Notes: a model not told the origin generated them from the letters alone. 6,424 nt of DNA from Spirochaetes bacterium GWF1_49_6 (GCA_001829395.1 MIBD01000052.1:8548-14971), one strand, 5' to 3'. Shown: positions 1 to 5,469, numbered from the stretch's first letter. Numbers and translations: made by a program.

Positions 1-26
1 CTTCCTAAACTGAGTATTTAAAAGTG

Positions 27-49
27 ACCATGAATAATAAATTCATGGT
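27..49. repeat. Perfect inverted repeat (hairpin) at left edge
   Basis: ACCATGAAT (27-35) and ATTCATGGT (41-49) are exact reverse complements around a five-base AT loop. No T-run follows on either strand, so it does not look like a textbook intrinsic terminator. It could be a protein-binding palindrome or the end of a transcript from outside the window. The function is unknown; only the symmetry is seen. Confidence 0.5.
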
Positions 50-97
50 TAATTACCGATTGTATCATTGATTATGTAATACCACACTTAGACCGGC

Positions 98-124
98 TCA
101 CACTTCGACTGGCTCAGTGTGACA
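98..124 (-). repeat. Short palindromic repeat, family A, inverted copy 1
   Basis: CACTTCGACTGGCTCAGTGT followed by GACA (101-124). It contains a perfect 7-bp dyad, TCACACT (98-104) against AGTGTGA (116-122). Read on the other strand it matches the GTCA...GAGC..GTCGA pattern of the copies at 132-154 and 262-284. Short intergenic elements of this GTCATCCCGAGC / CTTCGACAAGCTCAG type recur in many bacterial genomes. That is recalled, not searched. Confidence 0.65.
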
Positions 125-131
125 TACCCCC

Positions 132-154
132 GTCATCCCGAGCCTGTCGAGGGA
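132..154 (+). repeat. Short palindromic repeat, family A, direct copy 1
   Basis: GTCATCCCGAGCCTGTCGAG plus GGA. Its ends form a small dyad (ATCCC at 135-139, GGGAT at 151-155). It lies eight bases after inverted copy 1, so the two could pair into a longer imperfect stem. It differs from the copy at 262-284 at only two internal positions (CCTG against CACG). Confidence 0.7.
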
Positions 155-199
155 TAACCGCGAGGGAAACCTATGCGGTCTGTACTATTCCATCTATCG

Positions 200-230
200 A
201 TTGCTTCGATACTTCGTATCCCGCAATGAC
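200..230. repeat. Nested hairpin repeat, family B (GCAATGAC type)
   Basis: Nested perfect dyads are visible. ATTGC (200-204) pairs with GCAAT (223-227), and inside that GATAC (208-212) pairs with GTATC (216-220) across a TTC loop. The reverse strand begins GTCATTGCGGGATACGAAG, close to the GTCATTGCGAGGAGCGAAG element I recall as widespread between bacterial genes. It is a different family from the GTCATCCCGAGC repeats on either side of it. Confidence 0.6.
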
Positions 231-237
231 ATGCTCC

Positions 238-260
238 GTCATCCCGAGCCTATCACGAGA
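238..260 (+). repeat. Family A repeat, direct copy 2 (decayed)
   Basis: It shares GTCATCCCGAGCCT exactly with the copy at 132, then diverges (ATCACGAGA in place of GTCGAGGGA), breaking the closing dyad. It is followed after one base by an intact copy, suggesting tandem arrangement and decay. Confidence 0.6.
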
Positions 261-261
261 C

Positions 262-308
262 GTCATCCCGAGCACGTCGAGGGACACTTCGACAAGCTCA
301 GTGTGACA
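262..308. repeat. Family A repeat, head-to-head pair (large hairpin)
   Basis: Direct copy 3 (262-284, GTCATCCCGAGCACGTCGAG plus GGA) directly abuts inverted copy 2 (285-308, CACTTCGACAAGCTCAGTGT plus GACA). Back to back they form a long imperfect stem, since the reverse complement of the second half keeps GTCA, GAGC and GTCGA in register with the first. A stem this size at the 3' side of lolD could block exonucleases or slow polymerase. That role is inferred. Confidence 0.65.
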
Positions 309-419
309 GTCGTTCCCCGTTTATCATCACTGTCGTCTTTTATTACTTCCGCCTTCCCTCATCACGGGCTGACCACCGACAAGGCTTATTTTTCCGTATC
401 GGGTTAAGCGTGCGCAGCG

Positions 420-1085
420 CTATTTCAGCTCGATCACCTGATCGCATTTATGCGCGATATCGGGGTTATGCGTGGCGATCACGAAGGTCTTATTAAAATC
501 GAGCTTCAGCCGCCAGAGAAGGTCCTCCACCGTGCCCGCGTTCCGGCGGTCGAGACTGCCGGTAGGCTCGTCGGCGAATACCACCACGGGATCATTGGCA
601 AGCGCACGCGCGATCGCGATACGCTGACGTTCCCCCCCGGACAACTGATCCGGGAAATGGTACGCGCGATCCTTCAGGCCGATCTTCTCGAGCATCTCCC
701 ATACCTTTTCGAGCCGGGCGTTGTCCAGCTTGACCCCGGCGATACGCAGCGGGAGCAGGATATTATCGAGCGCATGGAAATCCTGCAGGAGGTAATGGTG
801 CTGGAAGATAAACCCTACGTTTTTATTGCGGAATATCGCGAGCTCGCGTTCGTCCATCACATCGATACGCTGGTTGTCGAACATGATGGAACCCTCCGAC
901 GGGTTATCGAGGCCGCTCAGGATATTCAGCAGGGTGGTCTTCCCGCACCCGCTCTCCCCGATAATCGCCACCGCAGTTCCGCGTCCGATCTCGATACTCT
1001 GTTTCTCGAAAACCATGACCTCGTCGACCATAGTTTTATATGTCTTACTGATCTCCGCCGCGCGGATTAAAATATCGTCAGTCAT
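420..1085 (-). CDS. lolD: Lipoprotein-releasing ABC transporter ATPase (LolD-type)
   Basis: This is the nucleotide-binding subunit of a LolCDE-type inner-membrane transporter, which uses ATP hydrolysis to extract lipoproteins for delivery to the outer membrane. All ABC motifs are intact in the 221 residues: Walker A GESGCGKTT (43-51), Q-loop Gln95, signature LSGGE (148-152), Walker B VVVFADEP (167-174), D-loop SLD (177-179) and switch His206. Length is slightly short of the usual 225-235 for LolD and typical of the LolD/MacB/FtsE subgroup. The ATG at 1083-1085 overlaps the end of the permease gene by 8 bp (ATGACTGA). A GGAGG at 1095-1099 sits nine bases upstream of it, so the start is well supported and translational coupling is likely. 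MacB-type or FtsE-type ATPases are alternatives, but the LolC/E-like partner favours LolD. Confidence 0.88.
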   Translation of the reverse strand: MTDDILIRAAEISKTYKTMVDEVMVFEKQSIEIGRGTAVAIIGESGCGKTTLLNILSGLDNPSEGSIMFDNQRIDVMDERELAIFRNKNVGFIFQHHYLLQDFHALDNILLPLRIAGVKLDNARLEKVWEMLEKIGLKDRAYHFPDQLSGGERQRIAIARALANDPVVVFADEPTGSLDRRNAGTVEDLLWRLKLDFNKTFVIATHNPDIAHKCDQVIELK

Positions 1086-2358
1086 TCCGAAGTACCTCCA
1101 CAGGCCGCATCCTTCCCGCCTTCCACGCCGGGAATACGACCGCGAGCGTGCTGATAGTCACACCGAGAAGCATGGTAAATACCAGATCGCTGAACTCGGT
1201 CTTGATCGGGAAACCCGATATATAATATACCGTACTATTGAAGAATTCAAAATGCGCGGGATGCGGCACGGGAGTAAACAGCATCGCAATGTAATATGCT
1301 CCCAGATTGACGAAATCGACGATGTACTCGATCGCGTGCAGGATGTCGTTCAGCCCGATCGTGATAATCATGCCGAGCAGTATCCCGAGGAAACTGCCGA
1401 ACACCCCGATAAAGAATCCGTCGAACAGGAACACATGCATCGCGTCGCCGGGCTTCAGCCCCATCGCTTTGAGGATCCCTATCTCCTCTTTTTTATCCAT
1501 CACCATCGCGATCATTGTCGACAGAATGTTAAAGAAAACTACCGCGAAGAAGAAGAACAGGATGATCTCCATCAGGAGTTTTTCATTATCGAGCGCGACC
1601 AGATTGTTGCGGTTCAGCGCCTTCCACGTCCACTTCGTGAACGGGTAGACCTCGGAGATCGGCGCGATATACTTATCGACATCGTAGGGGTCTTTGACCT
1701 TCACCGCCAACCCGTACACCGTATCGGGCATGCCCATGATCGCCTGCGCTTCCTCGACCGAGATAAACGATAGCGAAGAGTCGTAGTCCTGATAACCGGC
1801 GGTAAATATCCCGGTGACCTTGAACTTATATTTCACAGGTAACGCGTCGCTAAAAAGAATCAGGTAGACATAATCTCCCACCATCGCGCCTATGTTGCGC
1901 GCGAGATTATTCCCCATCACGATGGAATGAGGATTATAGAGGTCGAAGCTCCCCTGCTCGATATAAAAACTCTTCTTGAAACCGTCGTCCTTCGCGTAAT
2001 AATCCGCCGGGATAGCCTTGACAAACGAGCCCCAGTCGCGGAGAGAACCCTTCAATAACCCCTGTATATCGAAATACGGGATAACCCGTTCGACACCGTC
2101 TATCTGCGATATCTGGTCGATATACTTCTGGTAGTCGGGAATCCCGTCATCCGAGCCGAGAATCGTAATATGAGCGTCGCGGGACATCAGTTTATCCTTG
2201 AAGCTCGAATGGAATCCGTTCGCCCCGGAGAGGATGACCACCGACGCAGTACTGCTGAACATCACCGTAAGGAACGCGATAGTCGCGATTCGCGAGATAC
2301 CCCGGTCGCTGGCTTTGAACTTTAAATACTTTGCGGCAAGATAAAGAATGATATTCAT
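1078..2358 (-). CDS. Lipoprotein-releasing ABC transporter permease (LolC/LolE family)
   Basis: This is the membrane subunit that would capture inner-membrane lipoproteins and hand them to a periplasmic carrier. Its 426 residues show the LolC/E/FtsX plan. A short cytoplasmic start (YLAAKYLKFKASDRGISRI) precedes TM1 at about 23-45, which ends in the family-typical SGANGF. A periplasmic domain spans about 46-262, TM2 about 263-287, a coupling segment DKKEEIGILKAMG (288-300), TM3 about 309-338, a loop with further hydrophobic residues (340-392), TM4 about 393-412, and the tail PAWKAGRMRPVEVLRND. The ATG at 2356-2358 has AGGA (2367-2370) eight bases upstream. It is the first gene of a two-gene operon with the ATPase. 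It could equally be named LolC, LolE or a LolF-like hybrid; sequence inspection cannot separate these, so I give no symbol. The 340-392 loop looks long for the family. Confidence 0.87.
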   Translation of the reverse strand: MNIILYLAAKYLKFKASDRGISRIATIAFLTVMFSSTASVVILSGANGFHSSFKDKLMSRDAHITILGSDDGIPDYQKYIDQISQIDGVERVIPYFDIQGLLKGSLRDWGSFVKAIPADYYAKDDGFKKSFYIEQGSFDLYNPHSIVMGNNLARNIGAMVGDYVYLILFSDALPVKYKFKVTGIFTAGYQDYDSSLSFISVEEAQAIMGMPDTVYGLAVKVKDPYDVDKYIAPISEVYPFTKWTWKALNRNNLVALDNEKLLMEIILFFFFAVVFFNILSTMIAMVMDKKEEIGILKAMGLKPGDAMHVFLFDGFFIGVFGSFLGILLGMIITIGLNDILHAIEYIVDFVNLGAYYIAMLFTPVPHPAHFEFFNSTVYYISGFPIKTEFSDLVFTMLLGVTISTLAVVFPAWKAGRMRPVEVLRND

Positions 2359-2366
2359 TTAAGAAG

Positions 2367-2370
2367 TCCT
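2367..2370 (-). promoter_or_regulatory. Ribosome-binding site of the permease gene
   Basis: On the minus strand AAAAAGGA is followed by eight bases (CTTCTTAA) and then ATG at 2358. The spacing supports this start codon. Confidence 0.65.
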
Positions 2371-2408
2371 TTTTGCATTCCGATATAAACAATAACTGAA
2401 AGTTTATT

Positions 2409-2437
2409 ATTATAGAATAAGACGGCAATTAAGTAAA
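2409..2437 (-). promoter_or_regulatory. Sigma-70-like promoter for the lol operon
   Basis: On the minus strand TTTACT (2437-2432; four of six matches to TTGACA) is followed by exactly 17 bases and TATAAT (2414-2409; perfect). Transcription would start near 2402, giving a leader of roughly 44 bases before the permease ATG. The location in an AT-rich divergent intergenic region fits. Seen by eye, not tested. Confidence 0.55.
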
Positions 2438-2474
2438 AAAAACTGGTTATTGCATCAAAAAAGCCGGGAAAAAG

Positions 2475-2503
2475 TTGTAAAGGTACGATTTTAAAGTTAA
2501 AAT
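2475..2503 (+). promoter_or_regulatory. Sigma-70-like promoter for the unknown-function gene
   Basis: TTGTAA (2475-2480; four of six) is followed by 17 bases and TAAAAT (2498-2503; five of six). A start near 2510 would give a leader of about 45-50 bases. The hexamers do not overlap the divergent lol promoter; 37 bases separate the two -35 boxes, so one regulator between them could influence both. I see no clear operator. Confidence 0.5.
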
Positions 2504-2556
2504 AGTGTAGGGATATGTCCCCGCTGATTAAACTGCTCCGATGAAGAGAGGATGCC

Positions 2557-3594
2557 ATGGAAGTGGATTTCAAAACCGACGCGACATTTACGATTATCAA
2601 AGGCCGTTTTAAAGCGCCGGCGTCCAGTTCTTTCGGACTGTTCATTATACTCATGGATAATGTAACGAAGAATGTCGACCGTTACGATATCATCGCCTCC
2701 CATTTCAGCACCGTATATGAGAACAGTATCAATATGCCGTGGAACGAGATGGAAGACCTGATCGCCAAGATGAAATGGAAGGGCGAGTTCGCGACCAACC
2801 TGACGCATGACATACAGGCGACATTCGAAGATCTGTTCGAACCGGGCACAGGCCGCGGTATCGATATCTGGCACTCCATCAAAAAATCCCAACTGAATAA
2901 GGCAAGCGCGATAATAGAAGAATACCTGATGCGCCCCACCGGCGATAAAAACATCAAGATTGAAGTCGGTGTGGAAACCATCAATTCCGGCGAGATGGAA
3001 GAAGTCAAACGCGCCCGCCAAAGCACAGCCGGGCAGACAGGCGGAGTTGAAGGGATACAGACCGCGCCGGTTGAGCAGGATAACCTCAATCTCGGCGATT
3101 CAGCTGTCGTTCTCGACGTCTCCCTCGTGCTCGCGCCTATTAACGGGATTTCCCTGCTCGAACTCACCGAGGGCGAAAAAATACTCGTGAAGATCAGCGA
3201 AGAGACCAGCCGGGGTCAGTACTTTATCGACCTTCTCGACGCCAGCCGCGACCATCAGGTAATCCCTATTCCCGCGACTGTAGTAAAGGTCACCACCGAG
3301 GGGAAGCTCTTTACCCTCATGGTCAACATCGGGCCCGGCGTGTATGGAAAGTCGATTCAGGAAGATAACCTCAAGGTAAAGAAATACGATCCCGCGCGCG
3401 ATACCCGTAAGCCGAAAACCGATAAAATGGAACAGATGAATTTGCAGAACCAGATGGCCGCGACCGCTATGGAAACCGGTATGATGAACCCGCAGGATGC
3501 CAAAGTCAAGAAAGAGCCTAACCTCGTCCTGTTCCTCGCGATAGGCGGATTCGCGCTTCTGGTAATGATTATCCTAATTATCCTGTTCTCTTAG
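2557..3594 (+). CDS. Tail-anchored protein of unknown function
   Basis: I do not recognise the family with certainty. The 345-residue product has no signal peptide and no internal membrane helix, but residues about 322-344 (LVLFLAIGGFALLVMIILII and neighbours) are strongly hydrophobic and only about one residue follows. The flank KVKKE (316-320) is basic, consistent with the N-terminal bulk facing the cytoplasm and a C-terminal inner-membrane anchor. Three soluble parts are suggested: an alpha/beta region at 1-142; a Gln/Gly/Thr-rich linker (about 143-180); a beta-rich region (about 182-276) with PINGISLLELTEGEKILVKI, reminiscent of small beta-barrel folds but lacking the PilZ RxxxR motif. 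A second linker rich in Met and Gln (283-321) leads to the anchor. The ATG at 2557 is preceded by GAGAGG (2546-2551) at a spacing of five, a good ribosome-binding site. It stands alone, divergent from the lol operon and convergent with glgA. The gene looks intact and normally coding. It may be a conserved spirochaetal hypothetical protein, but that is only recollection. Confidence 0.82.
   Translation: MEVDFKTDATFTIIKGRFKAPASSSFGLFIILMDNVTKNVDRYDIIASHFSTVYENSINMPWNEMEDLIAKMKWKGEFATNLTHDIQATFEDLFEPGTGRGIDIWHSIKKSQLNKASAIIEEYLMRPTGDKNIKIEVGVETINSGEMEEVKRARQSTAGQTGGVEGIQTAPVEQDNLNLGDSAVVLDVSLVLAPINGISLLELTEGEKILVKISEETSRGQYFIDLLDASRDHQVIPIPATVVKVTTEGKLFTLMVNIGPGVYGKSIQEDNLKVKKYDPARDTRKPKTDKMEQMNLQNQMAATAMETGMMNPQDAKVKKEPNLVLFLAIGGFALLVMIILIILFS
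3541..3591 (+). other. Predicted C-terminal transmembrane anchor
   Basis: These codons cover the core of the hydrophobic run that closes the unknown-function protein (about residues 329-345; the run begins near 322). With virtually no residues beyond it, insertion must be post-translational and N-in, as for other tail-anchored proteins. The hydrophobicity is read directly; the topology is inferred. Confidence 0.65.
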
Positions 3595-3608
3595 TCAGTT
3601 GAGTTTAT

Positions 3609-3680
3609 CATTCGGGCGGTTCTAAAAACTATTAACATTTATAACAAATAGCCTTATAGTTTTATAAAATACGCCCAATG
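3609..3680. repeat. Imperfect inverted repeat / stem-loop A
   Basis: CATTCGGGCG (3609-3618) pairs with CGCCCAATG (3672-3680) with one bulged C. Inside it AAAACTAT (3625-3632) pairs perfectly with ATAGTTTT (3656-3663). The two stems are in register, giving a two-tier hairpin with a loop of about 23 bases. It begins 15 bases after the stop of the unknown-function gene and could protect or end that transcript. Confidence 0.5.
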
Positions 3681-3745
3681 GTCACTTCCTTGTCCTCTTT
3701 TCCTCCAAAATTTGGTAGAAAAGAGGGTTATTAGAAGTGTCCATT
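3677..3745. repeat. Imperfect inverted repeat / stem-loop B
   Basis: AATGGTCACTTC (3677-3688) matches the reverse complement of GAAGTGTCCATT (3734-3745) at 11 of 12 positions. Within it CCTCTTTTC (3694-3702) and GAAAAGAGG (3718-3726) pair perfectly, and the apex carries CCAA/TTGG (3705-3708 and 3712-3715). The result is a three-tier hairpin of 69 bases. No T-tract follows. Alternatives are a small mobile palindrome (no target duplication seen), a bidirectional RNA 3' end or a structured RNA. Confidence 0.6.
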
Positions 3746-3929
3746 CCTAAAAAGCACACCTCGACCTAAACGAATCCCTATTAAAGGTACGTAACCTTAT
3801 TGTTGAAATATGATTGAATATAGGTTTTTATTATTAGGGAATGCAGCACTATAACGCAGGCCGGTTTTTTACGGATGCCGACTCATATAGTATGACCGTT
3901 ATGATGAATACTCAGCCCAGCTAAGCGGG

Positions 3930-5411
3930 TTATTTCAGCATCAGTTTGTCGTAGATACCGTTATAGCTCTGAATAGCCTTCTTCCACGACCAGTCCTCTT
4001 TCATAGCGTTTTCCATCAGTTTCCGCCACTTATCGGGGGAACTCTTGAACAGGTCGATCGCTTTTTTCAGCGCTATCATCAGTTCTTCAGGGTTGTAGTT
4101 CTTGAACACAAAGCCCGTCTTGCCGTCCTTGACCGTGTCCGCCAATCCGCCCGTATTCCGTACCACGGGAATCGTACCGTAGGAAAGACTATAGAGCTGA
4201 TTGAGTCCGCATGGTTCGAAACGCGAGGGCATCAGGTAGATGTCGGCCGCCGCCTCGATATAATGGGACTTCGGGATATCGAACCCGATATCGATAATCA
4301 TTTTATCGGGATAGCTGTTCTTGACCGCCTTCAAACGGTTCTCGTATTCGTACTTACCGGTTCCCAGAACCGTGAAATAAATATCTTCCTTGAAAAGCTG
4401 GTCGATTATCTCGAGAATAATGTCCCAACCCTTCTGGTCTACCAATCGCGATATGATCCCGATCAGGGGTTTCGACGCATCGGGCTTCTTGATCCCGTTC
4501 TCCGTGAGATATTTCAGCTTGATCTGCTGTTTCTTATCGAGGGTGTCGATATCATAGTTGATCGCGTAATGTTCCTTGAGATAGATATCGACCGACGGAT
4601 GCCATTCCGTATAGTCGACCCCGTTGAATATGCCGAACAGGTTCCCGTACATCGCCTTATCGGACATCACCCCTTCGAGACCGTTACCGAACTCGGGGGA
4701 CTGTATCTCCTTGGCATAGGTCTCGCTGACTGTGGTGGTGATATCGGAATAGACGATACCGCCCTTCATCAGGTTCAGATGCCCGTAATACTCCAGCCCG
4801 TGGATGGTGAAGTACTTCCAGTCCAGCCCGGTCAATGTGAACATCTCGACGGGGAAAATCCCCTGATAGGCGAGGTTGTGTATAGTGAAGATGCATTTCG
4901 TCAAACGATAGAAGGAATCGGCCTTATAATCGGTGCGGAGATAGACGGGGATCAGCCCGGTCTGCCAGTCATGGGCATGGATAATATCGGGCTGGAAGCC
5001 TACTCCCTTGGCGCACTCGATAACCGCGCGGCTGAAGAAGATGAAACGGCGGAGATTATCGGGATAGTCCTGCTTGCTCTGGGTATCGTTATATATCCCG
5101 TCGCGCCAGAAATACTCGGGACGGTCGATCAGGTAGTAGGTGACCCCTGCATACTCGACCTCTTCCACGCATCCTTTTTCCTCGCGCGTATCGATAGTGA
5201 TAGAAAAATCGAAGTTATGCTTGACCTTCAGGCCGAGCTTTTCGATATTCTCGCCGACCACCCGGTACTTGGGTATTACAATGCGTACATCGATGCCCTG
5301 TTCCTGCATAATTTTACCCTGAGCGCCGACCACATCGGCCAATCCGCCGACTTTCGCGAAAGGAACCGCCTCGCTCGCTACCAGTAAAACTTTAATTTTG
5401 TTTTTCGCCAT
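3930..5411 (-). CDS. glgA: Glycogen synthase (ADP-glucose type, GT5)
   Basis: It transfers glucose from ADP-glucose to the non-reducing end of an alpha-1,4-glucan in the cytoplasm. The 493 residues carry both Rossmann halves of the GT-B fold and the family hallmarks: KVGGLADVVGA from Lys20 (ADP-glucose-binding KxGGL loop), HAHDWQTG (145-152), TIHNLAYQG (177-185), IFNGVD (261-266), SRLVDQKGWD with Arg322 and Lys327 (321-330), and SRFEPCGLNQLYSLSYGTIP with catalytic Glu399. TGGLADTV (420-427) follows. Length is normal for GlgA. The ATG at 5409-5411 is chosen because GGAGGG (5421-5416) lies four to five bases upstream and the product then begins MAKNKIKVLLVASE, as is typical. In-frame starts at 5423 (ATG) and 5432 (GTG) would add four or seven residues. 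No glgB, glgC or glgP is in the window, so it is not in a visible glycogen operon. Confidence 0.95.
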   Translation of the reverse strand: MAKNKIKVLLVASEAVPFAKVGGLADVVGAQGKIMQEQGIDVRIVIPKYRVVGENIEKLGLKVKHNFDFSITIDTREEKGCVEEVEYAGVTYYLIDRPEYFWRDGIYNDTQSKQDYPDNLRRFIFFSRAVIECAKGVGFQPDIIHAHDWQTGLIPVYLRTDYKADSFYRLTKCIFTIHNLAYQGIFPVEMFTLTGLDWKYFTIHGLEYYGHLNLMKGGIVYSDITTTVSETYAKEIQSPEFGNGLEGVMSDKAMYGNLFGIFNGVDYTEWHPSVDIYLKEHYAINYDIDTLDKKQQIKLKYLTENGIKKPDASKPLIGIISRLVDQKGWDIILEIIDQLFKEDIYFTVLGTGKYEYENRLKAVKNSYPDKMIIDIGFDIPKSHYIEAAADIYLMPSRFEPCGLNQLYSLSYGTIPVVRNTGGLADTVKDGKTGFVFKNYNPEELMIALKKAIDLFKSSPDKWRKLMENAMKEDWSWKKAIQSYNGIYDKLMLK

Positions 5412-5415
5412 CGAT

Positions 5416-5421
5416 CCCTCC
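5416..5421 (-). promoter_or_regulatory. Ribosome-binding site that decides the glgA start
   Basis: GGAGGG on the minus strand, four bases before ATG at 5411. Because it overlaps the codons just after the alternative ATG at 5423, the shorter start is preferred. A weaker AGGTGGGTGGG tract (about 5438-5428) could serve the 5423 start. Confidence 0.6.
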
Positions 5422-5440
5422 ATGAAACCCACCCACCTAT

Positions 5441-5469
5441 AGATTAAAGCGTATCCCTTAAAATTTCAA
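5441..5469 (-). promoter_or_regulatory. Possible sigma-70-like promoter for glgA
   Basis: On the minus strand TTGAAA (5469-5464; five of six to TTGACA) precedes either TTTAAT (5448-5443; five of six, short 15-base spacer) or TAATCT (5446-5441; three of six, ideal 17-base spacer). Neither pairing is ideal. It would let glgA be transcribed separately from the upstream glnE-like gene. Confidence 0.35.

Larger units (their letters stand above)
1..419. other. Gene-free stretch with palindromic repeats
   Basis: This stretch lies beyond the 3' end of lolD. One open frame of 68 codons (201-407, plus strand) exists but is built largely from repeat sequence, lacks a convincing ribosome-binding site and resembles no family, so I do not call it a gene. 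The content is a hairpin at 27-49, a dense repeat cluster at about 98-308, and about 110 bases (309-419) in which I see only weak dyads, for example GGCTTA near 380 against TAAGC near 406. No T-tract terminator for lolD is obvious, so the repeats or weak dyads may mark the transcript end. Confidence 0.6.
3595..3929. other. Convergent gene-free region
   Basis: This AT-rich spacer lies between the 3' ends of the unknown-function gene (plus) and glgA (minus). It has no open frame of note. It holds two adjoining imperfect stem-loops (3609-3680 and 3677-3745), a small dyad AAGGT/ACCTT (3784-3788 and 3794-3798), and a TTTTTT run near 3866-3871 that follows GGCCGG without a convincing stem. Transcription termination for both genes must occur here, but no classical GC stem plus T-tract is evident on either strand. 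Confidence 0.6.

Noticed and set aside
98..308. CRISPR array
   Set aside because: Repeats occur in both orientations with irregular spacing, some copies abut directly, and no cas gene is present.
201..407. Possible 68-residue protein
   Set aside because: It is composed mainly of palindromic repeat sequence (RHPEPITRRHPEHVEG comes from two repeat copies), with no good ribosome-binding site.
450..1070. Open frame of 206 codons opposite lolD
   Set aside because: It is a shadow of lolD; the low stop frequency follows from the codon usage of the real gene.
826..1773. Open frame of 315 codons on the plus strand
   Set aside because: It runs antisense across both lol genes, which have intact motifs, overlap-coupled starts and good ribosome-binding sites. 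Its translation is rich in Arg, His, Asp and Ser without family resemblance, as expected of an antisense shadow.
2497..3167. Minus-strand open frames inside the unknown-function gene
   Set aside because: They conflict with the plus-strand gene, which has a promoter, a ribosome-binding site and a coherent domain and membrane-anchor pattern.
3784..3798. Intrinsic terminator of glgA (AAGGT/ACCTT dyad)
   Set aside because: The stem is only five pairs, AT-rich and without a T-tract on the minus strand. It is recorded only as a weak dyad.
3854..3875. Terminator for the plus-strand gene at GGCCGG followed by TTTTTT
   Set aside because: There is a T-run, but the preceding sequence offers no stable stem beyond the short GGCC palindrome.
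4263..5387. Open frame of 374 codons on the plus strand
   Set aside because: It is antisense to glgA throughout, and every GlgA catalytic motif is intact on the minus strand. No ribosome-binding site or recognisable domain was seen for the plus frame.
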